18,684 bases of DNA from JBBECF01 sp040881945 (GCA_040881945.1 JBBECF010000137.1:1-18684); one strand, 5' to 3'; counted from the first letter of the stretch, positions 8,469 to 17,987 are shown. A program made the numbers and translations. Notes: generated by a model from the sequence alone, not told the origin.

Positions 8469-10436
8469 ATGTTCAAGAAGATCCTGATCGCCAACCGGGG
8501 TGAGATCGCCTGCCGGGTCATCCGCACGGCGCGGGCCATGGGCATCGAGACCGTGGCGGTCTATTCCGAGGCCGACGTCGACGCGCTGCACGTGCGCGAG
8601 GCCGACGAGGCGGTGGCCATCGGGCCGCCGCCGGCGGCGCAGAGCTACCTGGTCATCGACAACATCCTGGCGGCCGTCGCCGCGACCGGGGCCGAGGCAG
8701 TGCATCCCGGCTACGGCTTCCTGTCCGAGAACCCGGCCTTTGCCGAAAGACTGGAAAAGGCCGGCGTCGTCTTCATCGGCCCCGGATCGGCGGCCATGGC
8801 GGCGATGGGCGACAAGATCGAGTCGAAGCGCCTGGCCCAGGCCGCCGGGGTCAGCACCGTCCCCGGCCATCTCGGGGTGGTGCCCGACGCCAAGGCGGCG
8901 GTGCGCGTCGCCCGCGACATCGGCTATCCGGTGATGATCAAGGCATCGGCCGGGGGCGGCGGCAAGGGCATGCGCGTCGCCCGCTCGGACGCCGAGGCGC
9001 GCGACGGATTCCGCGCGGCGGCCAGCGAGGCGCGATCGAGCTTCGCCGACGACCGCGTGTTCGTCGAGAAGTTCATCGAGCGCCCGCGCCACATCGAGAT
9101 CCAGGTGTTGGCCGACGGGCACGGCAATATCGTCCACCTCGGCGAGCGCGAATGCTCGATCCAGCGCCGCCACCAGAAGGTCATCGAGGAGGCGCCAAGC
9201 CCGTTCATCGACGCCGCGACGCGGGCCGCCATGGGCGCCCAGGCGGTGGCCCTGGCGCGCGCCGTCGGCTATCGCTCGGCGGGTACGGTCGAGTTCATCG
9301 TCGATGCGAATAAGAACTTCTATTTTCTTGAAATGAATACGAGATTGCAGGTCGAGCATCCCGTGACCGAGATGGTCGTCGGCCTCGACCTGGTGGAGCA
9401 GATGATCCGCGTCGCCGCCGGCGAGCGGCTCGGCTTCAGGCAAGACGACGTGAAGTTCTCCGGCTGGGCGATCGAGGCGCGGGTCTATGCCGAGGACCCG
9501 CTGCGCGGCTTCCTGCCCGCGATCGGCCGGCTGGTGCGCTATCGCGAGCCGGCGGGCGACTCGGTGCGGGTGGATGGCGGCGTCTATGAAGGGGCCGAGA
9601 TCGGCGTCCATTACGACCCGATGATCGCCAAGCTGATCGCCCACGGCGTCGACCGGGCGCAGGCGATCGCCGCGATGCGCGAGGCGCTCGACGCCTTCTA
9701 CATCCGCGGCGTCGGCAACAATCTCGGCTTCCTCGCCGCGGTCGTGGCGCATCCGCGCTTCGCCGCCGGCGACCTTTCGACCGACTTCATTGCCGAGGCC
9801 TTCCCCGGCGGCTTCACCGGCGGCGAGGTGACGGCGGAGCGCGCCGACCTCCTGGTCGCCGTCGCCGCCGTCGTCCACCACCGGAACCAGGAGCGCGACG
9901 GCGCGTTGGCCGGCGGCGCGGCCGCCGCGGCCGACTGGGTCGTGCTGCTCGACGGGGCGCGGCGGCCGGTGCGCGTGACGCGCAGCGTCGTGGGGTATCG
10001 GGTGACCGAGGGCAAGACGACCCGCGAGCTGACCAGCGACTGGCGCCTCGGCGACCCGGTCTTCGAAGGCGTGGTGGACGGCCGGCCGGTCGCCGTGCAG
10101 ATCGACCGCAAGGGCGTTGGTTACGTCCTCACCGGCGGCGGGGTGCGGGCCGAGCTGCGGGTGTTCCCGCCCCGCGCCGCCGAGCTGGCCGCCCTGATGC
10201 CGGTGAAGCGGCCACCCGACACCTCGCGCTTCCTGCTGTCGCCGATGCCGGGCCTCCTGGTCTCGCTCGCCGTCGAGCCCGGCCAGGAGGTCAAGACCGG
10301 GCAGGAGCTGGCCGTGGTCGAGGCGATGAAAATGGAAAACCTGCTGCGCGCCGAGCGCGACGGGCGGGTGGCGTCGCTGCACGCCGCCGCCGGCGACAGC
10401 CTGGCGGCCGACCAGGCGATCCTCGAATTCGAGTGA
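8469..10436 (+). CDS. pccA: Propionyl-CoA carboxylase, alpha (biotin carboxylase/BCCP) subunit
   Basis: The 655-aa protein carries the biotin carboxylase N-domain (FKKILIANRGEIACR at the start), an ATP-grasp domain with the glycine loop GGGGKGM (162-168) and the catalytic EMNTRLQVEHPVTE strand (288-301). A biotin-carboxylase C-domain, a BT linker domain (about 450-580) and a C-terminal biotinyl domain with AMKM (619-622, biotinylated Lys621) follow. It uses ATP and bicarbonate to carboxylate its own biotin and passes the carboxyl group to PccB. Length and order match alphaproteobacterial PccA. Codons 276-292 (about 9300-9345) are markedly AT-richer than the rest. The acylphosphatase gene starts 6 bp after its stop, suggesting translational coupling. 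Confidence 0.95.
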   Translation: MFKKILIANRGEIACRVIRTARAMGIETVAVYSEADVDALHVREADEAVAIGPPPAAQSYLVIDNILAAVAATGAEAVHPGYGFLSENPAFAERLEKAGVVFIGPGSAAMAAMGDKIESKRLAQAAGVSTVPGHLGVVPDAKAAVRVARDIGYPVMIKASAGGGGKGMRVARSDAEARDGFRAAASEARSSFADDRVFVEKFIERPRHIEIQVLADGHGNIVHLGERECSIQRRHQKVIEEAPSPFIDAATRAAMGAQAVALARAVGYRSAGTVEFIVDANKNFYFLEMNTRLQVEHPVTEMVVGLDLVEQMIRVAAGERLGFRQDDVKFSGWAIEARVYAEDPLRGFLPAIGRLVRYREPAGDSVRVDGGVYEGAEIGVHYDPMIAKLIAHGVDRAQAIAAMREALDAFYIRGVGNNLGFLAAVVAHPRFAAGDLSTDFIAEAFPGGFTGGEVTAERADLLVAVAAVVHHRNQERDGALAGGAAAAADWVVLLDGARRPVRVTRSVVGYRVTEGKTTRELTSDWRLGDPVFEGVVDGRPVAVQIDRKGVGYVLTGGGVRAELRVFPPRAAELAALMPVKRPPDTSRFLLSPMPGLLVSLAVEPGQEVKTGQELAVVEAMKMENLLRAERDGRVASLHAAAGDSLAADQAILEFE

Positions 10437-10442
10437 GCGCCC

Positions 10443-10736
10443 ATGGCCCTCGGCCCCGGCGAGAAGGCGGTGACCGCCCGCATCCGCGGCGAAGTCCAGG
10501 GCGTCTGGTTCCGGTCGTGGACGGTCGAGGAGGCGACGCGGCGGGCCTTGCGCGGCTGGGTGCGCAACCGCCGCGACGGCAGCGTCGAGGCGCTCATCGC
10601 CGGCCCGGCGGCGGCCGTCGACGAGATGGTCGCGGCCTGTCGGCACGGCCCGCCGGCGGCCCGCGTCGCCGATGTCGCCACGACACCGGCCGACGCGGCG
10701 CCGCCGCCGGGCTTCCGGCAACTGCCCACCGCTTAG
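10443..10736 (+). CDS. acyP: Acylphosphatase
   Basis: This 97-aa protein matches the family size and both signatures: GEVQGVWFRSW (16-26) with the phosphate-binding Arg24, and GWVRNRRDGSVEA (38-50) with catalytic Asn42. Acylphosphatases hydrolyse carboxyl-phosphate bonds such as acetyl phosphate or 1,3-bisphosphoglycerate in the cytosol. It follows pccA by 6 bp and is probably co-transcribed. A functional link to the carboxylase, for example scavenging of carboxyphosphate, is speculative. Its TAG stop overlaps the opposing TAA stop of lipB within four bases. Confidence 0.9.
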   Translation: MALGPGEKAVTARIRGEVQGVWFRSWTVEEATRRALRGWVRNRRDGSVEALIAGPAAAVDEMVAACRHGPPAARVADVATTPADAAPPPGFRQLPTA

Positions 10737-11383
10737 GCGCGCGCCTCCCCGAACACCTCGTCGAAGGCGGCGATCAGGGCGGCGTCCACCGCGGCCGGGT
10801 CGGCGGCGACGCCGAGATCGGCGAGCGAGGTGACGCCGTAGCGCGCGCGGTCGGCGACGCCGCAGGGCACGATGCCGGCGAAATGCTCGAGCGCGGGGTC
10901 GCGGTTGAGGGCGACGCCGTGGAAGCTGACCCAGCGCCGCACGCGCACGCCGATCGCCGCGATCTTGTCCTCGCGCGCGCCGCTGACGACCCAGATGCCG
11001 ATCCGGCCCGGCCGCCGCTCGCCGCGCACGTCGAAGCGGGCGAGCGCCCGGATCAGCCATTCCTCGAGGTGGTGCACGTAGCGGCGCAGGTCGGGGCCGC
11101 GCGCCTTGAGGTCGAGCATGACGTAGCCGATCCGCTGCCCCGGCCCGTGATAGGTGTACTGGCCGCCGCGGCCGCTGGCATGGACCGGGAAGCGGCTCGG
11201 CTGGAGAAGGTCGCCGGGTTGGGCGCTGGTCCCGGCGGTGTAGAGCGGCGGGTGCTCGAGCAGCCAGACCAACTCGCGGGCCGTCCCGGCGCGGATCGCC
11301 GCCACCCGCTCCTCCATGGCGCCGACCGCCTCGGCATAGGGCACCGGGCGGTCGCTCAGCCGCCACTCCACGTCATCGGTCAT
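10733..11383 (-). CDS. lipB: Lipoyl(octanoyl) transferase LipB
   Basis: The 216-aa product transfers octanoyl groups from acyl-carrier protein to lipoyl domains of 2-oxoacid dehydrogenases and GcvH. Family motifs are clear: GRGGQYTYHGPGQ (71-83), the catalytic Lys140 in EDKIAAIGVR, SFHGVALN (153-160) and the catalytic Cys174 in GIVPCGV. The frame is open for another 61 codons upstream, into the tRNA region, but the standard start is ATG 11383 (MTDDVEW), which gives the normal length. The gene is convergent with acyP; stop codons TAA (minus) and TAG (plus) share 10733-10736. No clear promoter is visible. Confidence 0.94.
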   Translation of the reverse strand: MTDDVEWRLSDRPVPYAEAVGAMEERVAAIRAGTARELVWLLEHPPLYTAGTSAQPGDLLQPSRFPVHASGRGGQYTYHGPGQRIGYVMLDLKARGPDLRRYVHHLEEWLIRALARFDVRGERRPGRIGIWVVSGAREDKIAAIGVRVRRWVSFHGVALNRDPALEHFAGIVPCGVADRARYGVTSLADLGVAADPAAVDAALIAAFDEVFGEARA

Positions 11384-11401
11384 CGGGGCTATGGCCGCGG
11401 C

Positions 11402-11430
11402 TTGATAACTGGACCGTGATTTGGTATGCC
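11402..11430 (+). promoter_or_regulatory. Probable promoter of tRNA-Leu
   Basis: TTGATA (11402-11407) and TATGCC (11425-11430) are separated by exactly 17 bp, about 49 bp before the mature tRNA. The bases after the -10 (CCGCCCG) form a GC-rich discriminator, a feature known from stringently controlled stable-RNA promoters. This is a prediction from sequence only. Confidence 0.5.
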
Positions 11431-11478
11431 CCGCCCGTCCGGAAGGCAAGCCGGAATGGCTTCGTGCCCTCCGTGCCA

Positions 11479-11565
11479 GCGGTCGTGGCGGAACTGGTAG
11501 ACGCGCAGCGTTGAGGTCGCTGTGGGAGAAATCCCGTGGAAGTTCGAGTCTTCTCGACCGCACCA
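11479..11565 (+). tRNA. tRNA-Leu, anticodon GAG
   Basis: An 87-nt class II tRNA. The acceptor stem GCGGTCG (11479-11485) pairs with CGACCGC (11555-11561), followed by discriminator A and an encoded CCA (11563-11565). The anticodon stem CAGCG/CGCTG encloses loop TTGAGGT with anticodon GAG, reading CUC and CUU. A long variable arm (GGGA...TCCC) and the T loop TTCGAGT fit leucine tRNAs. It lies between lipB (divergent) and maeB. Confidence 0.96.
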
Positions 11566-11577
11566 CTCTTCAATTAG

Positions 11578-11606
11578 CCGTCAGGCCCGCCGCCGGCGGC
11601 TATAAT
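11578..11606 (+). promoter_or_regulatory. Probable promoter of maeB-mgtE
   Basis: A perfect TATAAT lies at 11601-11606, 32 bp before the maeB ATG. The -35 region at 17-bp spacing (CCGTCA, 11578-11583) matches the consensus poorly. A GGAGG about 7 nt upstream of the ATG is a good ribosome site. Confidence 0.45.
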
Positions 11607-11637
11607 CGCACCGCGCGCCCGCCAGCGGAGGGCAAGG

Positions 11638-13937
<2,300 letters not shown>

Positions 13938-13941
<4 letters not shown>

Positions 13942-15326
13942 GCGACCGCAACCCGACGGATCGCGACGCGGCATCCGAAGCGCCGGACCGCGAGGACCCG
14001 GCCCAGCCGATCGACGAAATCCGCGAGGCGCTGGCCGGGGGCCGGATCGAGCGGGTGATGGAGCTCGCCGAGCCGCTCCACGCCGCCGATGTCGCCGACC
14101 TGCTCGAGCACCTGAGCCGCGACGAACGGGCGCTCTACCTGCGCATCACGCGGCACGTCATCGACCCGGAAACGCTGACCTACCTCGACGAGACGGTGCG
14201 CGAGGAGGTCATGGAGCTGCTCGGGCCGCAGGAGCTGGCGGCCGCGGTCGCGCGGCTCGACAGCGACGACGCCGTCGAGGTGCTCGAGGATCTCGGGGAC
14301 GAGGCCAAGCAGCGCATCCTGGACAGCATCCCGGCGGCCGAGCGGGCCCTGCTCGAAGAGGGGCTGACCTATCCCGACGACAGCGCCGGCCGCATGATGC
14401 AGCGCGAGCTGGTGGCGGTGCCGTCCTTCTGGACCGTCGGCGAGACCATCGACTACCTGCGCGCCAAGGACGACCTGCCGGACGCCTTCTACGATCTCTT
14501 CGTCGTCGATCCGGCGCACAAGCCGGTCGGCGCGGTGCCGCTCAGCCGGGCGATGCGCGCCCGGCGCGCGGCCAGGCTCGCCGACATCATGGAGACCGAG
14601 TTGCGCTTGATCCCGGTTGCCATGGACCAGGAGGCGGTCGCCCATCTGTTCCGGCAATACGGCCTGGTGTCCGCGCCGGTGGTCGACGCCGGCGGCCGTC
14701 TGGTCGGCGTCGTCACCGTGGACGACGTGGTCCATGTCATCGACGAAGAGGCCGAGGAAGACCTGATGAAGCTCGGCGGCGTCCGCGAGGACGATCTCTA
14801 CCGCGCCGCGATCGACACCACGCGGGCGCGTTTCACGTGGCTCGTGGTTAACCTACTGACCGCGATCCTGGCCTCGGCGGTCATCGGGGTCTTTCAAGGC
14901 AATATCGAGCAGATCGTCGCGCTGGCCGTGCTGATGCCGATCGTGGCCTCGATGGGCGGCAACGCCGGCACCCAGACCCTGACCGTGGCCGTGCGCGCGC
15001 TCGCCATGAAGGAGCTGACGCGCGACAACGCGCTGCGCTTCGTCGGCAAGGAGCTCCTGGTCGGGTCGTTCAACGGCATCCTCTTCGCCGCGCTCACCGG
15101 CGCCGTCGCCTGGCTGTGGTTCGACATGCCGGGGCTCGGCCTGGTCATCGCCGCGGCCATGATGTTCAACATGGCGGTGGCGGGGCTGTCGGGCACGCTG
15201 ATCCCGCTCGGCCTGCAGCGGTTGGGGATCGACCCGGCGATCGCGTCCGGCGTGTTCGTCACCACCGTGACCGACGTCGTCGGCTTCTTCGCCTTCCTCG
15301 GCCTGGCCGGCCTCGTCCTGCTGTGA
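13938..15326 (+). CDS. mgtE: Magnesium transporter MgtE
   Basis: The 462-aa protein has the three MgtE parts. First is a helical, acidic N-domain (about 30-140) of the MgtE_N type. Second is a tandem CBS pair (about 145-265) whose acidic residues sense cytoplasmic Mg2+. Third is a membrane domain of about five helices from residue 298 to the end, carrying the pore signature MPIVASMGGNAGTQT (333-347) and VTTVTDVVGFF (441-451), where Asp446 is the expected selectivity residue. It is a Mg2+-gated inner-membrane channel. The start is ATG 13938, overlapping the maeB stop. Coupling to a Mg2+/Mn2+-requiring malic enzyme is suggestive but unproven. Confidence 0.94.
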
Positions 15327-15335
15327 GGCCGGCCC

Positions 15336-15401
15336 TCACCACAGTTTTGTGTCGTCGGTCATCCATCAGACGAACGCATGGGTATCGAGCAGGAGTTTCA
15401 C
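15336..15401 (-). pseudogene. Remnant of a VapC/PIN-domain toxin gene
   Basis: Starting at GTG 15401 on the minus strand, the translation reads VKLLLDTHAFV, stop, WMTDDTKLW, stop. The first eleven residues are the hallmark PIN-domain N-terminus (KLLLDTHAF, with the first metal-binding Asp). An in-frame TGA falls where the family usually has Trp or Leu. A second TGA follows, and the frame then runs into the 3' end of mgtE, so the other roughly 110 codons are gone. The start overlaps the antitoxin stop as GTGA, the normal coupled layout of Phd-PIN toxin-antitoxin pairs. Confidence 0.75.
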
Positions 15402-15640
15402 TCCCCGCCACCTTCCCAGGCGGCAAGCTCCTCTTCGGGAAGGGGATCAAAGAAAGAGTCGGGGACCACGAGCTTGCCCTTGAGCAGGCCATAGCCGCGT
15501 GTCTTCTTAATTGGAGACAACGGCACGAGCTTGGCGACCGGCTTTCCGGCGCGTGCAATGATGATCTCTTCGCCGGCGGCGACACGTGCCAGCAGTCGAG
15601 AAAGGTGTGTCTTTGCCTCGTGGATGTTAACGATAGCCAT
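15398..15640 (-). CDS. Phd/YefM-family antitoxin, orphaned
   Basis: From ATG 15640 the product is 80 aa; a GTG at 15649 would add three residues. It begins AIVNIHEAKTHLSRLLARV, the N-terminal DNA-binding fold of Phd/YefM antitoxins. It continues GEEIIIARAGKPVAKLVPL, then a C-terminal toxin-binding tail with GLLKGK and PLPEEELAAWEG, typical of antitoxins paired with PIN toxins. The reading frame is intact while the toxin downstream is destroyed. It may persist as a stand-alone repressor, may neutralise homologous PIN toxins elsewhere, or may simply be decaying more slowly. Confidence 0.88.
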   Translation of the reverse strand: MAIVNIHEAKTHLSRLLARVAAGEEIIIARAGKPVAKLVPLSPIKKTRGYGLLKGKLVVPDSFFDPLPEEELAAWEGGGE

Positions 15641-15692
15641 TGCTTGCACGCATTGCTATCACTTCCATTTCAGGGATCATATCCTACTTGGT

Positions 15693-15708
15693 TTAGTCAC
15701 TGGACTAA
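15693..15708. promoter_or_regulatory. 16-bp palindrome upstream of the antitoxin gene, candidate operator
   Basis: TTAGTC-ACTG-GACTAA is a perfect inverted repeat about 55 bp upstream of the antitoxin ATG. It overlaps a TTGACT hexamer on the minus strand (15713-15708). Phd-type antitoxins autoregulate through palindromes near their promoter, so this is a plausible operator. I do not see a convincing -10 at the right distance. Confidence 0.35.
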
Positions 15709-15756
15709 GTCAACCTACGGCGCCCGGGCTATCACATATGGTCGAGGCAAAGTCGT

Positions 15757-15845
15757 CCGTGCGGCCTTCGACAAGCTCAGGCTGAGGGGAGGTCTTTGTG
15801 GCACAAAGAACAGTCCTCATGCTGAGCCTGTCGAAGCACGCACCG
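15757..15845. repeat. Dispersed inverted repeat (REP-like)
   Basis: Arms 15757-15787 and 15815-15845 are 31 nt each and match as reverse complements at 25 of 31 positions. The core is TTCGACA(A/G)GCTCAG, a motif I know as very common in alphaproteobacterial intergenic repeats. The 27-bp spacer holds a smaller palindrome, CTTTGTG-G-CACAAAG. The rest of 15650-15975 has no gene that I can support. Confidence 0.75.
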
Positions 15846-15975
15846 TGCCGATCCAAGTCTCCTCTTACCGCAAGTGCGCCGTCATCTGCGATAGGACTGC
15901 CCGCGGCGGCCGGCGTCGTGATGTGCCTTCGCTTCTGCTTGCGGCCCCGCTAAGCTGGCCGCGGATGCCCCGATT

Positions 15976-16284
15976 ATGACCGCCAACCGCTTGCCGTCGC
16001 TCGACTTCGCCCTCGGCGAGACCGCCGACCTGTTGCGCGAGCAGGTGGCCGCCTTCGCAGCGGCCGAGATCGCGCCGATCGCCGCCGCGATCGACCGCTC
16101 GAACGACTTCCCGGCCGGGCTGTGGCGCAAGATGGGCGTGCTCGGCCTGCTCGGCATCACGGTCGAGGAGGATTACGGCGGCGCCCTCGCCATGAGCGAG
16201 CCCGGCGCCGGGTTGGACGTGGTCGGCATGCGCCTCAAGGCGACGCGGCGCGGCGATCGCCCCAAGCTGTTGATTTGCGACTAA
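15976..16284 (+). pseudogene. Truncated duplicate of isovaleryl-CoA dehydrogenase
   Basis: The 102-codon frame is a broken copy of the dehydrogenase at 18017. Positions 16000-16179 align with 18041-18220 with few differences, and 16180-16260 align with 18401-18481. The copy therefore lacks exactly 180 bp (60 codons), in frame, with a short GGC-rich microhomology at the joint. Homology stops at 16260; a foreign PKLLICD tail and a TAA follow. The first eight codons (ATG start) also differ completely from the other copy. Without the middle and C-terminal domains, including the catalytic Glu and most of the FAD site, it cannot be an active acyl-CoA dehydrogenase. Confidence 0.9.
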
Positions 16285-16317
16285 CACCTTTGTGACGCAT
16301 TATGAGGCGGGGATAGG

Positions 16318-16347
16318 TTGAAAAAGCACATTTTTGTGATATATAGT
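16318..16347 (+). promoter_or_regulatory. Promoter abutting the HigB-like start codon
   Basis: TTGAAA (16318-16323) is followed by TATATA (16340-16345, 16-bp spacing) or TATAGT (16342-16347, 18-bp spacing), directly before ATG 16349. The spacer contains CACA-TTTT-TGTG (16327-16338), a small palindrome that could be the antitoxin operator. The -10 is so close to the ATG that the mRNA would be leaderless or would begin inside the gene. No ribosome site precedes the ATG. Confidence 0.55.
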
Positions 16348-16348
16348 C

Positions 16349-16708
16349 ATGGCATGGACGCTGCGTCAGTACCGGTCGGCCTACGATGATTTCTACGCTG
16401 CGTGCGATCCCGACCTTCAGGAGGCAATCGATCAGCGCCTGGCTTATTTGTTAGAGCATGGGAACTTGACCGGTGCCCCGGCGTCGAAGCCGCTTGGCAA
16501 TGGTCTTTTCGAACTACGGGCGAACACTCATCGCCATCAGGTCAGATTTCTATATTTCTTTCGAGAGGGCAAAGTAATCATCGTAGTTTCGGCGTTTTTT
16601 AAGAAAACGAAAAAAACACCGCAGAGCGAAATTGACAAAGCAATGCGAAGAAAACGAGCAATCGAATTAGGCGAGGAACCGACCAATGGCTCTGACCAAC
16701 TCCATTGA
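16349..16708 (+). CDS. HigB/RelE-superfamily toxin (phage Gp49-like)
   Basis: The 119-aa product resembles the Gp49/HigB branch of RelE-fold toxins, which cleave mRNA, usually on the ribosome. Visible features are a helical N-terminus (YDDFYAACDPDLQEAIDQRLAYLLEHG), the family core KPLGNGLFELRAN (47-59) and the strand HRHQVRFLYFFREGKVIIVVSAFFKKTKKTP (61-91), rich in the basic and aromatic residues expected at the active site. A Lys/Arg-rich C-terminal helix follows. Gene order is toxin first, and it overlaps the antitoxin gene by 23 bp, as in HigBA loci. Codon use is more AT-rich than in the core genes. The name is by family resemblance; no orthology to a named higB is claimed. Confidence 0.85.
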   Translation: MAWTLRQYRSAYDDFYAACDPDLQEAIDQRLAYLLEHGNLTGAPASKPLGNGLFELRANTHRHQVRFLYFFREGKVIIVVSAFFKKTKKTPQSEIDKAMRRKRAIELGEEPTNGSDQLH

Positions 16709-17213
16709 CCCGCACATAGCGAAAAAGCTCAGGGATAAAGGGTATCGGCATCGCTTTTTTGCCCGTATGGCGCAGGATGAAGTGGCATCGAGGATCAGGG
16801 AGTTGCGCGGTCGGCGTCATCTGAGACAGGCCGACTTGGCGCAACTGGCCGGGATGAAGCAGTCGGCCGTTTCTCGAATTGAACAATCCGATTATGCGGG
16901 TTGGACTTTCAACACGCTACTGCGCGTTGCAAGAGCTTTGGATGTCAGGCTGCGACTGCTCTTTGAACCTATGGAGGATATGATTCGGCTGTACGAACAA
17001 TGGGAGGCCGAGGGACAGGCAAGGACTGGGTGGGAAGAGCCTTTGCCTATGGCTCGGTCTGCATTTTCTGCGTCTGCGGATGTTGGTCTTGACAGTCAAC
17101 TGCGAGGCGCTGCTTTTGCTTCTGGGATTCGCAAAGAGGTGTTGAGGCAGCATTTTATTCCGGTGCGGTCCATGCCTGCACCGTTCGATCAACAGCAAAG
17201 GCGCGCACGATGA
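16686..17213 (+). CDS. XRE-family HTH antitoxin (HigA-like) with C-terminal extension
   Basis: The 175-aa protein has a short N-terminal helix (KKLRDKGYRHRFFARMAQDEVASRIRELR) and then a Cro/C1-type helix-turn-helix (about 40-90). The HTH includes LRQADLAQLAGMKQSAVSRIEQ and TFNTLLRVARALDVRLRLLFEP. This layout is common in antitoxins of Gp49-type HigB toxins. Residues 97-175 extend beyond the usual domain and are unassigned (DMIRLYEQWEAEGQARTGWEE...). It overlaps the toxin gene by 23 bp at its start and the next gene by ATGA at its end, so all three are probably translationally coupled. Autoregulation at the promoter 5' of the toxin gene is expected. Confidence 0.85.
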   Translation: MALTNSIDPHIAKKLRDKGYRHRFFARMAQDEVASRIRELRGRRHLRQADLAQLAGMKQSAVSRIEQSDYAGWTFNTLLRVARALDVRLRLLFEPMEDMIRLYEQWEAEGQARTGWEEPLPMARSAFSASADVGLDSQLRGAAFASGIRKEVLRQHFIPVRSMPAPFDQQQRRAR

Positions 17214-17887
17214 AATTGCATTCGGTACTGCAAGGCGAAGCATCTCGTTTCGTCAAGATTGTGCCGACCCGCGGCATCCCTTACATTCCGCATGCTCTTC
17301 TTTTCATCCGTGACCGATATGGTTTCATGGAGGCGCCGGAGAGTTTGGACGAGTTTGATACGACCAAGGGAATTACATTTTCCCACGGGAAATTTCGACC
17401 TAGTGAGGCGGAGACGACAAGCGAGGTGGTCATTGAGAAATTGCGAATCTATGAGCAGGGCTTGTTAGCACAAACGCGAGCATCCGTCGAAGATGCCGAG
17501 TTGTTCTTGGATGATTTTCTGGCGTGGAGTTGCAGGCAGTTCGAGCTAAAACTTCTCGACTATCCGCCGATCCGCAGGCTGTATCATAGCAGCATCGAAT
17601 TCCAATCGGATATCGAGTTCGAGAGTCTGCTAGAGCCGATTCGTTCCATCGGCAAGACCGTATCCGAGTGTCTGGCTAGCTATGGCATTGGCGCGGCGGA
17701 ATTTGTACCGACCGGATTCTCGCTTCACTGCGATATGCTGAGTCAGCCAATGCCTTCGATCTTTACCTTCGAGCGGCGTGCCGGGCATCCCCACAGCGCA
17801 GGTTTGTTCCTGTCATCGGCCCCGCTAAAAACGGCTGATCACATCAAGCTGATAAAGGATTTCGAGAGTAGCCTTCGGAAACGCTGA
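17210..17887 (+). CDS. Unidentified third protein of the HigBA-like operon
   Basis: I do not recognise this 225-aa protein. Its ATG overlaps the antitoxin stop (ATGA, 17210-17213), so it belongs to the same transcription and translation unit. It appears soluble, with no signal peptide or membrane helix. It starts with a beta-rich, hydrophobic segment (SRFVKIVPTRGIPYIPHALLFI), followed by acidic, probably helical stretches (EVVIEKLRIYEQGLLAQTRA, VEDAELFLDDFLAWSC). The C-terminal region is mixed, with GFSLHCDMLSQ and a final helix TADHIKLIKDFESSLRKR. I see no HEXXH, nuclease or Walker motif. It could be a chaperone-like partner analogous to the SecB-like third gene of TAC systems, an immunity factor, or a sensor. 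It does not look like SecB. Function is unknown. Confidence 0.85.
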   Translation: MKLHSVLQGEASRFVKIVPTRGIPYIPHALLFIRDRYGFMEAPESLDEFDTTKGITFSHGKFRPSEAETTSEVVIEKLRIYEQGLLAQTRASVEDAELFLDDFLAWSCRQFELKLLDYPPIRRLYHSSIEFQSDIEFESLLEPIRSIGKTVSECLASYGIGAAEFVPTGFSLHCDMLSQPMPSIFTFERRAGHPHSAGLFLSSAPLKTADHIKLIKDFESSLRKR

Positions 17888-17897
17888 CGTCGCCAGC

Positions 17898-17987
17898 GGT
17901 ACGACTCTAACGATTCGGACCGAAGGATGAATCGCCGGATGGCCGGTTTCCGCTATTTCGTCGTGTATCATCCGTTAGAGCGGTACC
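17898..17987. repeat. Imperfect 15-bp inverted repeat flanking a 60-bp spacer
   Basis: GGTACGACTCTAACG (17898-17912) and CGTTAGAGCGGTACC (17973-17987) match as reverse complements at 13 of 15 positions. They lie between the three-gene operon and the isovaleryl-CoA dehydrogenase start. They may be paired operators, the ends of a small MITE-like element, or a scar of the insertion. The 18-bp distance to a TATCAT at 17966 does not give a convincing promoter. Confidence 0.45.

Noticed and set aside
9990..10001. A 12-bp match to the CRISPR-like repeat (GTGGGGTATCGG) as a possible anti-repeat
   Set aside because: It lies within ordinary pccA codons (VVGYR), is short, and has no hairpin or terminator context of a tracrRNA.
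11384..11566. N-terminal extension of lipB by 61 codons
   Set aside because: It would run through the tRNA-Leu gene and has no family resemblance; ATG 11383 gives the standard LipB length.
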